Origin: JBKECO01 sp047974745
GTDB taxonomy: Bacteria > Bacillota > Clostridia > Lachnospirales > Lachnospiraceae
Assembly: GCA_047974745.1 (NCBI GenBank)
Contig: JBKECO010000006.1
Span: 1-64,000 of the forward strand
Length of the DNA stretch: 64,000 nucleotides
Direction: 5' to 3'
Position numbers and translations under genes: made by a program
Notes under the pieces: generated by a model
Seen by the model: the letters and a program-made list of their open reading frames with translations, nothing else
What the model was told of the DNA's origin: nothing
Database searches by the model: none
Part shown: piece after piece, positions 8,570 through 17,377 of the stretch
How positions within the stretch are numbered: the first letter of the stretch is position 1
How the letters are laid out: each line of letters opens with the position of its first letter

Positions 8570-10690
8570 TTACACTTCGAAGATCAGGTCTCCATAGGAT
8601 GGCATTGGCCAGAAGTCTTTATCAACGATCATCTCCAGTTCATCGATCGGTGCTCGTAATTCTGCCATTGCCGACACAACTTCATCTCTAAAGAATACAG
8701 CCTGTTCTCTTCCTTCCATGTCTGCAGCTTTGGCAACGAGCTCTTTTAGTTTATTCGATGCAGACTGAGCTTTTGCAAGTAAGGTCGAAACTTCTGTCAC
8801 GATTTGTGTCTGAACACTAACATCTGCATCACAAACTGCTGTTACAGCAGATATAGAAGAAGCAACCTCTGTGATGTAACTGATGATTGATGGTATCAGC
8901 TGTTTGCCGGCGATATCGATCATTGTCTTCGCTTCAATGTTAATCTTCTTGGAATAGGTCTCATACTCAACTTCCACACGAGAATCAAGCTCTGATTTTG
9001 TGAATACTTTAAATCTTTCGAAAAGCTCAATTGCTTTCTCTGTATTCAGTGATGGAATCGAATCTACCATAGAAGTAATGTTCGGCAATCCACGTTTTTC
9101 TGCTTCAACGACCCACTCTTCTGCATATCCATTTCCGTTAAATACGATTCTCTGATGATTCGTCGCATATTCTTTGATCAAATCATGCACTGCCATATCA
9201 ACGTCATCGGAAGCTTCTATTATGTCGCAGGCATCTGCAAATGCTTCTGCAACAATGGTATTAAGTACAACATTCGGTTGTGAAATAGAATCCATGGAAC
9301 CTACCATACGGAACTCGAATTTATTTCCGGTAAATGCAAATGGTGATGTTCTGTTACGGTCTGTTGCATCCTTCATAAATCCTGGAAGCGTAGATACTCC
9401 TGTTGCAAGAACAGAACCCATTTTGCTGCTCTTTGCTTCTCCAGTGTCAACCAGCTGTTTTAGTACATCCTCTAACTGGTCTCCAAGGAACACAGAGATA
9501 ATTGCTGGTGGTGCTTCATTTGCTCCAAGTCTGTGGTCATTTCCCACATCTGCTGCGGATTCACGAAGCAGGTCAGCATGTACATCAACTGCTTTTAAGA
9601 TACAAGTCAGAACCATAAGGAACTGAATATTTTCGTGTGGTGTATGTCCAGGCTCCAGCAAATTGATTCCATCGTTCGTTGTAATGGACCAGTTGTTGTG
9701 TTTTCCAGAACCATTCACGCCTGCAAATGGCTTCTCATGAAGCAGACACTGCAGTCCATGGCGTCCTGCCACTTTCTTTAATGTTTCCATGACCAGTTGA
9801 TTGTGATCCACAGCAATATTTGCAGTAGCATAAATTGGTGCAAGTTCATGCTGGGCAGGTGCAACTTCGTTATGCTGAGTCTTGGCAGATACACCCAGTT
9901 TCCATAATTCAATATTCACATCACTCATGAATCCTGCAATATTCTCACGAATACTTCCGAAGTAATGATCTTCCATCTCCTGACCCTTTGGAGGCATTGC
10001 ACCAAAAAGCGTACGTCCTGTAAAGATCAGATCCTTTCTCTGAAGATACTTTTCTCGGTTGATCAGGAAATATTCCTGTTCTGGTCCAACGGATGCAGTC
10101 ACCCTTGTTGAAGTCGTATTTCCAAATAATTTTAAAAGACGAAGTGCCTGTGTATTCACAGCTTCCATAGAGCGCAAAAGTGGTGTTTTCTGATCCAGTG
10201 CCTCTCCTGTGTAGGAATAGAAAGCAGTTGGAATACAAAGTGTTGCTCCAGCAGCATCCTGTCTAACAAATGCTGGTGAAGTACAGTCCCAAGCTGTATA
10301 TCCTCTTGCTTCGAATGTAGCACGCAGACCACCTGATGGGAATGAAGAAGCATCTGGCTCGCCTTTAATAAGCTCTTTTCCAGAGAAGCTCATAAGAATC
10401 TTTCCGCTTTCATCTGGAGCCGTAATAAAGGAATCATGCTTCTCAGCAGTTACGCCAGTCAGTGGCTGAAACCAGTGTGTATAGTGTGTAGCACCCTTTT
10501 CAATTGCCCATACTTTCATTTCATGTGCAATGCTGTCAGCGGTAGCAATGTCTAATTCTTTTCCCTCGCTGATTGTTTCTTTTAATTTTTTGTAGATTTT
10601 TTTGGGGAGTCTTTCCTGCATAACGGAATCGTTAAATACATTCTCTCCAAATAGTTCCACTACGTTACAATACTCAGTACACTTTGCCAT
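8570..10690 (-). CDS. glnN: Glutamine synthetase type III
   Basis: A 706-residue protein of the GSIII length class, much longer than GSI or GSII. It makes glutamine from glutamate, ammonia and ATP. Visible family features include GPEQEYFLI, the substrate and metal segment KTQHNEVAPAQHELAPI, FAGVNGSGKHNNWS and RVTSSPF-like NRTSPFAFTGNKFEFR. I start at ATG 10690 (AAAGGA site about 12 nt away); ATG 10711 has no site. With glnB and amt downstream it forms an ammonium uptake and assimilation block. Confidence 0.95.
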   Translation of the reverse strand: MAKCTEYCNVVELFGENVFNDSVMQERLPKKIYKKLKETISEGKELDIATADSIAHEMKVWAIEKGATHYTHWFQPLTGVTAEKHDSFITAPDESGKILMSFSGKELIKGEPDASSFPSGGLRATFEARGYTAWDCTSPAFVRQDAAGATLCIPTAFYSYTGEALDQKTPLLRSMEAVNTQALRLLKLFGNTTSTRVTASVGPEQEYFLINREKYLQRKDLIFTGRTLFGAMPPKGQEMEDHYFGSIRENIAGFMSDVNIELWKLGVSAKTQHNEVAPAQHELAPIYATANIAVDHNQLVMETLKKVAGRHGLQCLLHEKPFAGVNGSGKHNNWSITTNDGINLLEPGHTPHENIQFLMVLTCILKAVDVHADLLRESAADVGNDHRLGANEAPPAIISVFLGDQLEDVLKQLVDTGEAKSSKMGSVLATGVSTLPGFMKDATDRNRTSPFAFTGNKFEFRMVGSMDSISQPNVVLNTIVAEAFADACDIIEASDDVDMAVHDLIKEYATNHQRIVFNGNGYAEEWVVEAEKRGLPNITSMVDSIPSLNTEKAIELFERFKVFTKSELDSRVEVEYETYSKKINIEAKTMIDIAGKQLIPSIISYITEVASSISAVTAVCDADVSVQTQIVTEVSTLLAKAQSASNKLKELVAKAADMEGREQAVFFRDEVVSAMAELRAPIDELEMIVDKDFWPMPSYGDLIFEV

Positions 10691-10780
10691 ATTGTCTATA
10701 CATCCTTTCATTTTTTTGCAAACTATATAATCCCCTTGGATCAGTTTGTACTTAAAGCGAATTATGTCAACTAATTAAAT

Positions 10781-10810
10781 AAGGGCATTCCAATTCTTTG
10801 GAACACCCTT
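10781..10810 (-). other. Imperfect hairpin between fba and glnN
   Basis: AAGGG and CCCTT form the outer stem and TTCCAA/TTGGAA the inner stem, separated by small CA bulges. Only a weak T-containing tail (ATTTAATTAG on the minus strand) follows. It could be a weak terminator for fba. A TTGACA hexamer on the minus strand at 10765-10770 may belong to the glnN promoter, without a good -10. Confidence 0.4.
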
Positions 10811-10957
10811 GTTCTTGTCTGCACATTCGTTTTATTTGTTACTAAGATAACCTATACCAATTTAAAATGCAATACTTTGTTTATAAAATTTTAATTTTTG
10901 ATATATTTTACAAGAAATATAAGTCTGCTGACTTTTTTTTGTTACAATTTGCATGTC

Positions 10958-11821
10958 TTAGGCTTTATTTACTGAACCAAAAAGTTCCATCTTCTCTTTT
11001 ACAGTTGCTTTGATCGCTTCTGTTCCCGGAGCGAGTAGTTTTCTTGGGTCAAATCCTTTTCCTGACAGATCCTTACCTTCTTCAATATATTTTCTTACAC
11101 CTGCTGCAAATGAGAGCTGGCATTCTGTATTTACATTGATTTTTGCAACTCCAAGAGAAATCGCTTTTTTGATCATATCTTCAGGTATTCCAGTTCCGCC
11201 ATGAAGTACTAATGGCATATCTCCAGTCAGCTGCTGAATGGAATCTAACGTCTCAAAGCTTAGACCTGCCCAGTTCGCTGGATATTTACCATGAATATTA
11301 CCAATACCTGCTGCAAGCATATCCACACCAAGATCTGCCACAGCCTTACATTCCAATGGATCTGCACATTCGCCGGCACCAATGACTCCGTCTTCTTCTC
11401 CACCAATGGATCCAACTTCAGCTTCGATCGACATTCCATTATCATGTGCAATTTTCACAAGTTCTGTTGTCTTCTCCACATTCTCCTCGATCGGATAATG
11501 AGAGCCATCGAACATGATAGATGAAAATCCTGCATCGATACATTTAAAGCATCCTTCATAAGAACCATGATCAAGATGAAGTGCAACCGGTACTGTGATC
11601 TTTAATTCCTCAAGCATTCCATTTACCATTCCAACAACAGTCTTATATCCCGCCATATACTTTCCGGCACCTTCTGAAACACCGAGAATTACTGGGGAAT
11701 TCAATTCCTGAGCAGTTGTCAGTACAGCCTTTGTCCATTCCAGATTATTGATGTTGAACTGTCCTACCGCATACTGGCCGGCTTTTGCTTTCACTAACAT
11801 TTCCTTTGCAGATACTAACAT
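10958..11821 (-). CDS. fba: Class II fructose-bisphosphate aldolase
   Basis: A 287-residue zinc-dependent aldolase that cleaves fructose 1,6-bisphosphate to DHAP and glyceraldehyde 3-phosphate. Metal and substrate motifs are seen in ALHLDHGSYEGC, SIMFDGSHYP, EAEVGSIGGEEDG, GIGNIHGKYP and LVLHGGTGIP. The length and motifs match the Bacillus FbaA type. The start has a strong AAAGGAG site. It appears to be a single gene with about 165 nt of leader holding a 7-bp palindrome. The related tagatose-bisphosphate aldolases are similar, but no tagatose genes lie nearby. Confidence 0.92.
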   Translation of the reverse strand: MLVSAKEMLVKAKAGQYAVGQFNINNLEWTKAVLTTAQELNSPVILGVSEGAGKYMAGYKTVVGMVNGMLEELKITVPVALHLDHGSYEGCFKCIDAGFSSIMFDGSHYPIEENVEKTTELVKIAHDNGMSIEAEVGSIGGEEDGVIGAGECADPLECKAVADLGVDMLAAGIGNIHGKYPANWAGLSFETLDSIQQLTGDMPLVLHGGTGIPEDMIKKAISLGVAKINVNTECQLSFAAGVRKYIEEGKDLSGKGFDPRKLLAPGTEAIKATVKEKMELFGSVNKA

Positions 11822-11880
11822 AATTTTTCTCCTTTGCTATCCATTCACTATCCTGTATGAAAGTTTATCTTAAAATCACT

Positions 11881-11901
11881 TTTCTACAATTTTCGTAGAA
11901 A
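11881..11901. promoter_or_regulatory. Palindrome in the fba leader
   Basis: TTTCTAC (11881-11887) and GTAGAAA (11895-11901) are perfect inverted arms around a 7-bp centre, about 60-80 nt before the fba start. It could be an operator or an RNA hairpin; no known consensus is matched. Confidence 0.4.
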
Positions 11902-11988
11902 ACGCTCCTGGCTGCTTAACAGTTACAGTATATCTTACTTCAAATTAATTGAAAAGACTTTATTTTCTGTGATCTATAAAATCTTCCT

Positions 11989-12885
11989 TCAATGATCTTC
12001 CGGCACCATTATTTCCAATGCCTGGTGTTCAATTTCGATTACCACTTCCTTGGGACTGCCTCCATATTCACCATCCAGTGTCCAGGGTAGTTTCTCTTGC
12101 GCCGTAAATTTTACATGATTTGTTTTAAAAGAATAAATCAGGTCGGTATCATCAATCAATCTGGTCAGTGATCCCAAGATCTCATTTAACTCTGCGGGAT
12201 TCTTTGGCATTCGAATCAGTGTTACTTCAAATACACCATCATCCAACAGCACATTTGTGCCTGCCATATTCTTAAAGCCACCGACTGAGGTAGAGTTCGT
12301 GATCATTCCATATATAAAATCATCCTCTATGATCTTGCCATTGTATTCGACCTGCATATGATAGGAAGTAATGTCATAGATTCGCTTTGCACCTTCTAAT
12401 ATATAGGCAGCATGTCCGAGTATATTCTTAAGTTCCTGACTCGTTTTGTAGGAAACATCTGTAAAAATCCCAAAAGCTGCTATATAGATAAAATACTTCT
12501 CTCCGAATTTACCGACATCGCAGGGAAACAGTTTTCCATGCAACGCTGCTTCACATGCTTTTAGCATATCCTTTGGAATGTTCAGCGAAGTCGCAAAATC
12601 ATTTGTGCTTCCAGCCGGAATATATCCTAATGGTACGATCTTCTGGCTCCTCATCATACCGCTTACCGCTTCATCTAAGGTTCCATCACCGCCACTGACT
12701 ACTACAAGGTCATACTTCTTAGCCACTTTTTCGATCAGCATTCTGGCATCGTTCTTATCCTGCGTCGGATGTACATTGACCTGGTAACCTGACTTGACCA
12801 TCTGGTCGACCATCTGGAGCAGTTTATTACTGACCTGTGCTTTCCCTGAAAAGGGGTTTACAACAAATAAAAGCTTCTTTCCCAT
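11989..12885 (-). CDS. Diacylglycerol kinase-family lipid kinase
   Basis: A 298-residue member of the DagK/YegS/BmrU lipid kinase family. The phosphate-binding motif VVVSGGDGTLDEA, the downstream GSTNDFA motif and the C-terminal TLDGEYGG segment are all present. Members phosphorylate diacylglycerol or related lipids; the exact substrate here is not readable. RBS AGAGGAAAAGG. It follows the Crh-like gene after 45 nt and closes a long minus-strand series that runs from ftsH. Confidence 0.88.
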   Translation of the reverse strand: MGKKLLFVVNPFSGKAQVSNKLLQMVDQMVKSGYQVNVHPTQDKNDARMLIEKVAKKYDLVVVSGGDGTLDEAVSGMMRSQKIVPLGYIPAGSTNDFATSLNIPKDMLKACEAALHGKLFPCDVGKFGEKYFIYIAAFGIFTDVSYKTSQELKNILGHAAYILEGAKRIYDITSYHMQVEYNGKIIEDDFIYGMITNSTSVGGFKNMAGTNVLLDDGVFEVTLIRMPKNPAELNEILGSLTRLIDDTDLIYSFKTNHVKFTAQEKLPWTLDGEYGGSPKEVVIEIEHQALEIMVPEDH

Positions 12886-12930
12886 ACCTTTTCCTCTGAC
12901 TACTATTTTTCACAAAACAGGAAGTGAAGT

Positions 12931-13188
12931 TTACGATGATTGTTCCGTGAGGAATCTGCTAATTGCTTCGACTGCTTTCGCTTCGTCAGCACCTTGTGCA
13001 TTAATGGTAATATCTTCGCCGGGATAAAGTCCAATCGTCATCATTCCCATGATGCTTTTTGCATTTACTCTCTTGTTCTCAGCCTCCAGATAGATTTCAC
13101 TCAGAAACTGACTGGCTACCTGTACCAACAGAGCAATCGGACGAGCCTCAAGTCCTGCTCCGATTTGAATTGTTACTGTTTTTTTCAT
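12931..13188 (-). CDS. crh: HPr-like protein without the active-site His (Crh-like)
   Basis: An 85-residue HPr-fold protein. The region that reads GxHARPA in HPr reads GLEARPI here, so the EI-phosphorylated His15 is replaced by Glu14. The regulatory serine motif AKSIMGMM is intact (Ser45, equal to Ser46 of HPr). This matches Crh, which cannot carry PTS phosphate but is phosphorylated by HPr kinase and acts with CcpA. The neighbours whiA and rapZ and the nearby hprK match the Bacillus crh context. RBS AAGGAGG. The replacement in Bacillus Crh is Gln; Glu here could mimic a phosphorylated state, which is inference. Confidence 0.88.
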   Translation of the reverse strand: MKKTVTIQIGAGLEARPIALLVQVASQFLSEIYLEAENKRVNAKSIMGMMTIGLYPGEDITINAQGADEAKAVEAISRFLTEQSS

Positions 13189-13203
13189 GCTATCCTCCTT
13201 GTA

Positions 13204-14112
13204 CTAAATCTTTCCTTTATGATCAAAACCCATATTTTGGGCTAGTTCAACGATCTTTCTCAGCCTGTGATTCACACCTGACTTGCCAACCTTAGGATCA
13301 AGCAGTTCTCCAAGCTCCTTCAATGGCATGTCTGGCTGCTCGAGGCGTATGAGTGCGATCTCCCTGAGATTGTCCGCAAGACTTTCCAGTCCGGCACGAT
13401 CCCGCAGAAATTCAATCGCTTCGATCTGTCTGATTGATGCATTCACTGTTTTACTGATATTTGCCGTCTCACAATTTACCTGTCTGTTCACTGAGTTCCG
13501 CATTTCCTTGAGTATTCTCACATTCTCAAGATTCATCAATGCTATATGTGCTTCCATTACATTCAGGATCTCTACTATATGTGCTCCTTCTTTCAGATAA
13601 ACAACGAAGTGCTTTTTTCTGGCTACGATCTTTGCTTCCACTTCAAAGTAATTCATAACAGACTGCAGCTGTTCTGCCTGCTGGATCGTACTGCATACAA
13701 TTTCAAAATGATAAGATTTATCCGGATTACTGATCGATCCTGCCGCTAAAAATGCACCTCTGATAAAGGATCTCTTACAGCAGCTGCTCTGTATCAGCCT
13801 TCTATCCATTGTAGATGTGTTCTTAAAGGTCTGGCTCTGTCGGCTCCATATTTTCACACTCTCCAGGATTCTAAGTGTGTCTTCTGTTCCCATAATTTCA
13901 GGATCCTCGATTTGAAATATTATGAATAGCAGCTTGCTATATTTTGCTGTTAATGAACCATTTTCTGAATGGATCTGTAAACGGACCATTCCATCCGATA
14001 ACTGAATTCTTCCTGCAAAACTGATGATCGCAGCCAACTCTGCCAGCTGGCAATGTCTGCTCTCCCTTTGCAGCTCTGCCAGTTCGAATTTTACTTCACT
14101 CGAAAATGACAT
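13204..14112 (-). CDS. whiA: DNA-binding protein WhiA
   Basis: A 302-residue WhiA with an N-terminal LAGLIDADG-like fold (FAGRIQLSDG, then RGAFLAAGSISNP) and a C-terminal helix-turn-helix (LADNLREIALIRLEQPDMPLKELGELL region, ending in VNHRLRKI). WhiA influences cell division and sporulation-associated expression in Gram-positive bacteria. It starts 11 nt after rapZ and is followed by the Crh-like gene, the conserved Bacillota order. RBS AGGA in a GTAGGATG context. Confidence 0.94.
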   Translation of the reverse strand: MSFSSEVKFELAELQRESRHCQLAELAAIISFAGRIQLSDGMVRLQIHSENGSLTAKYSKLLFIIFQIEDPEIMGTEDTLRILESVKIWSRQSQTFKNTSTMDRRLIQSSCCKRSFIRGAFLAAGSISNPDKSYHFEIVCSTIQQAEQLQSVMNYFEVEAKIVARKKHFVVYLKEGAHIVEILNVMEAHIALMNLENVRILKEMRNSVNRQVNCETANISKTVNASIRQIEAIEFLRDRAGLESLADNLREIALIRLEQPDMPLKELGELLDPKVGKSGVNHRLRKIVELAQNMGFDHKGKI

Positions 14113-14123
14113 TTTATCTCATC

Positions 14124-14996
14124 CTACTTTCTTGCCGCATCCTTTTCAATATCTCTATGCTCGATTTTAGTTCCGAATTCTTTATGCACACAAAGCCTTT
14201 TATACAATTCATTCGCAAGTGTGACAGATCGATGTTTTCCACCTGTACAGCCAATCGAGATGACCAGCTGATTCTTGCCTTCGTTTATATAGTTCGGTAT
14301 GAGGAATGCAAGCAAGTCATTCAATTTATCCAGAAATTCATGTGCCTCCCTATGCATGAGCACAAAATCCTGTACCACCTTATCTTCACCCGTCTTATTG
14401 CGTAAAGCATCATCATAATATGGATTTGGCAAAAATCTGACATCAAATACCAGATCTGAATCCGATGGGATTCCATATTTGAATCCAAAAGAAAGTATCG
14501 TAATATATAGATTTTTATAATCGTGCTTTAAGATAAATATTTTTTCTAATTCTGTCTTCAGCTCTCTTGTCAAAAGCTGACTGGTATCAATAATGTAGGT
14601 CGCACGTCGTCTCAAAAAATCAATTTTCCGGCGCTCTACCAATATATTTTTATCAATTCGTTCCTCATTGGAAAGGGGATGTGAACGACGCGTTTCCTTA
14701 TATCGTTTAATGAGAATCTTGTCATCAGCATCCAAAAACAAGATTTTTGGCATTTTTCCCTTTTCTTCCAATCTGTCTAATACTTCATGCAGCTGCGAAA
14801 GAGAGTGTCCACTCCTGACATCGATTCCGATTGCGATCTTCTCAAGGTCCTCTTCATTACCATCTGAGAGCTCCACAAATTTTTCGATCAGAGGTACGGG
14901 CAGATTATCTACACAATAATAACCGAAATCCTCCATCATCTTTAATGCTGTACTTTTTCCTGCACCTGACATACCTGTCAAAATAACAAGTTTCAT
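14124..14996 (-). CDS. rapZ: RapZ/YvcJ nucleotide-binding protein
   Basis: A 290-residue P-loop protein with Walker A GMSGAGKS near the N-terminus, RSHPL and FGFKYG-type central motifs, and the C-terminal domain motif IGCTGGKHRSV. In enterobacteria RapZ is an RNase adaptor that senses glucosamine-6-phosphate precursors; Bacillus YvcJ is a GTP/ATP-binding protein linked to competence. It sits between murB and whiA. In Bacillus, yvcK lies between rapZ and whiA; here only 11 nt separate them. The start has a GGGTATGAGGA leader with a somewhat irregular site. Confidence 0.93.
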   Translation of the reverse strand: MKLVILTGMSGAGKSTALKMMEDFGYYCVDNLPVPLIEKFVELSDGNEEDLEKIAIGIDVRSGHSLSQLHEVLDRLEEKGKMPKILFLDADDKILIKRYKETRRSHPLSNEERIDKNILVERRKIDFLRRRATYIIDTSQLLTRELKTELEKIFILKHDYKNLYITILSFGFKYGIPSDSDLVFDVRFLPNPYYDDALRNKTGEDKVVQDFVLMHREAHEFLDKLNDLLAFLIPNYINEGKNQLVISIGCTGGKHRSVTLANELYKRLCVHKEFGTKIEHRDIEKDAARK

Positions 14997-15045
14997 TCCT
15001 CATACCCTGCTTCCCAGAAACTACAATTTTGTGATATTACCACTC

Positions 15046-15951
15046 CTAGAACCTTCCGATCATTCGAACCTCCGGCTCCAACATCACTTCAAATTTTTCA
15101 AATACCGTTTTTTGGACAAAATGAATTAAATCATAAATATCCTTCGCAGATGCATCACCTGTATTGATGATAAATCCACAGTGCTTCTCGGCTACCTGCG
15201 CACCGCCAATTCGATAACCGCCCAGACCACTGTCCATGATCAGCTTTCCTGCAAAATGACCTTCTGGCCGCTTGAATGTACTTCCTGCACTTCCATATTC
15301 CAATGGCTGTCTGCTATGCCGCCGTTCGCTCAGATCTTTCATGCAGGCTTCTATTTCATCATGATTGCCTGCACGAAGCTGAAACACTACTTCAAGGACA
15401 ATATAACCATTTTCCGGAATGCAGCTATGCCGATAAGAAAAGTCCAGTTCCTGTCTTGACAGGAACCGTATATGCCCCTCCAGTGTCAAGACCTTAACTG
15501 CTAGAATAATATCCTTCATCTCTCCGCCATATGCACCAGCATTCATAACAGCTGCACCACCTACACTGCCGGGTATGCCAGAGGCAAATTCCATCCCGGT
15601 CAGATTAGACTGTAATGCCAGGTCTGCTGTTTTCGACAGCAGTGCTCCGGCATGGGCTGTGATCGTGTCACCTTCGCAGTATAGTTCACCTGCCTGCTCT
15701 GCAAGTACAATGACGACACCTGGTATCCCTTCATCGGATACCAACAGGTTACTTCCATTCCCGATAATTGTATAGGGAATGTCGTATCTCATACAGATAT
15801 TTCTGACTGCACATAGCTTTTCTAATGGTGGAAAAACAACTGCATCGGCAGAACCGCCTACCTGGAAGGTCGTATGATCCTTCATCCATTCGTTTTCAAA
15901 AATCTGACTTTTTTCTAAGACAGCCTCAAGTTCCTGAATAATTTTTTCCAC
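15046..15951 (-). CDS. murB: UDP-N-acetylenolpyruvoylglucosamine reductase
   Basis: A 301-residue type II MurB, the FAD enzyme that reduces UDP-GlcNAc-enolpyruvate to UDP-MurNAc in the cytoplasm. Seen are the FAD-binding segments TFQVGGSADA and IGNGSNLLV, the GIPGSVGGA motif, RHSRQPLEYGSAGSTFKRP with the catalytic Ser, and a terminal Glu in LEPEVRMIG. It starts with GTG three bases after the M18 peptidase stop, so it is translationally coupled to that gene. Cell-wall synthesis thus shares a transcript with carbon-control genes. Confidence 0.95.
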   Translation of the reverse strand: MEKIIQELEAVLEKSQIFENEWMKDHTTFQVGGSADAVVFPPLEKLCAVRNICMRYDIPYTIIGNGSNLLVSDEGIPGVVIVLAEQAGELYCEGDTITAHAGALLSKTADLALQSNLTGMEFASGIPGSVGGAAVMNAGAYGGEMKDIILAVKVLTLEGHIRFLSRQELDFSYRHSCIPENGYIVLEVVFQLRAGNHDEIEACMKDLSERRHSRQPLEYGSAGSTFKRPEGHFAGKLIMDSGLGGYRIGGAQVAEKHCGFIINTGDASAKDIYDLIHFVQKTVFEKFEVMLEPEVRMIGRF

Positions 15952-15954
15952 GTC

Positions 15955-17346
15955 CTATGCCTCTTTTAAAAATGTCAGATAGCCTGAATATGTTTCATAA
16001 AGATCTACCTTACTGATGATTTCCCAGGGAGCATGCATATTTAGAACTGCAATACCACAATCTATGACTTCCATGCCGTAGTTCGCCAGAATATATGCAA
16101 TGGTACCACCACCGCCCTGATCGACTTTGCCAAGCTCAGCTGTCTGATATGCGACCTCCGCTTTGTCGAACATATCTCGCAATTCTGCAACATACTCTGC
16201 ATTTGCATCATTGGATCCACTTTTTCCTCTGGCACCAGTATATTTACTCAATACCATTCCCTTCCCAAAAAAGGCTGTATTTTTCTTCTCCATGACCTCA
16301 GGATAGAGGGGATCAAATGCTGCACTCACATCTGATGAAAGCATTTTTGAGTTGCGCATGGTTCGTCTCAGCTTTATATCAGAAAAAGAACCCGACAGAT
16401 TCAGGATCTCTGCGACAGCATCCTCAAAAAATCTGGATTGCATTCCACTAGCACCCATGCTGCCTATTTCTTCTTTATCTACCAGCAGGCACACGCTGGT
16501 CTTTTTCGGAGCAAAATCATTTAGAATAGCTTCGAAGGAAGCATAGGAGCAAACTCTGTCATCATGACCATATCCCATGATCATACTGCGATCCAGCCCA
16601 TAATCTCTTGCTTCACCAGCTGGAACGATCTCGATTTCAGCAGAAATAAAGTCCTCCTCAGATACCCCATAAGCTTCATCCAGCATCTTCATGATGTTAG
16701 CTTTAACAAGGTCCTTCTCTTTCTCATCTCCGGCCACCAACGGAATGCTCCCAATCAGAACATCCATTTTCTCACCTTCGATAAAAGTGCCTGCTTTCTT
16801 TGCGAGCTGATCTGCCGAGAGGTGGATCAGCAGGTCACTTACACCAAATACAGGATCATTATTGTCATCTCCTATATTGACGGAAACCTTCGATCCATCT
16901 TTTTTAACGAACACTCCATGCAGGGCAAGCGGAACAGCAAGCCATTGGTATTTCTTTACGCCACCATAGTAATGGGTATCTAAAAGTGCCATCTCCGTAT
17001 CTTCGTAGAGGGGTACCTGCTTTAAATCAAGTCTTGGTGAATCGATATGAGCACCCAGAATGTTCATACCTTTTTCCATATCCTCTTCTCCGATCACAAA
17101 TAATGCTATAGACTTATCCATGTTGTTGACATAGACTCTGTCTCCCGACTTTATCTCCCGATTCTCAGCGATATATTGATTCAAGTCGACAAATCCTTCT
17201 TCCTTTGCCCGTGTCTCAAATTCAACAATACATTCTCTTTCAGTTTTACATACCGATAAGAACTGTCGGTACTGTTCTGCAAAATCAAAGACAACTTTTC
17301 TTTGTGTTCCTTCTGGATATTTGCTCCATGCATTCTTTTTTTTCAT
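15955..17346 (-). CDS. M18 family aminopeptidase
   Basis: A 463-residue zinc aminopeptidase of family M18. Metal ligands are visible in NILGAHIDSPRLD, LLVDKEEIGSMGASGM and the closing NMHAPWE motif, with GKSGSNDANAEY in between. The family removes N-terminal residues from peptides in the cytoplasm as large oligomers. The site before the ATG is weak (AGAAG). It follows hprK after 31 nt and is joined to murB. Substrate preference cannot be read from the sequence. Confidence 0.92.
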   Translation of the reverse strand: MKKKNAWSKYPEGTQRKVVFDFAEQYRQFLSVCKTERECIVEFETRAKEEGFVDLNQYIAENREIKSGDRVYVNNMDKSIALFVIGEEDMEKGMNILGAHIDSPRLDLKQVPLYEDTEMALLDTHYYGGVKKYQWLAVPLALHGVFVKKDGSKVSVNIGDDNNDPVFGVSDLLIHLSADQLAKKAGTFIEGEKMDVLIGSIPLVAGDEKEKDLVKANIMKMLDEAYGVSEEDFISAEIEIVPAGEARDYGLDRSMIMGYGHDDRVCSYASFEAILNDFAPKKTSVCLLVDKEEIGSMGASGMQSRFFEDAVAEILNLSGSFSDIKLRRTMRNSKMLSSDVSAAFDPLYPEVMEKKNTAFFGKGMVLSKYTGARGKSGSNDANAEYVAELRDMFDKAEVAYQTAELGKVDQGGGGTIAYILANYGMEVIDCGIAVLNMHAPWEIISKVDLYETYSGYLTFLKEA

Positions 17347-17377
17347 TACGATTGCTTCTTTCTATATTTATTATGAT

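Noticed and set aside
9174..9626. 150-codon frame opposite glnN
   Set aside because: Ser/Thr-rich mirror of a coding gene, with no ribosome site or family resemblance.
10921..10934. Short hairpin AAGTC/GACTT followed by T run on the plus strand, read as a terminator
   Set aside because: The stem is only 5 bp and no plus-strand gene precedes it; on the minus strand the tail is not T-rich.
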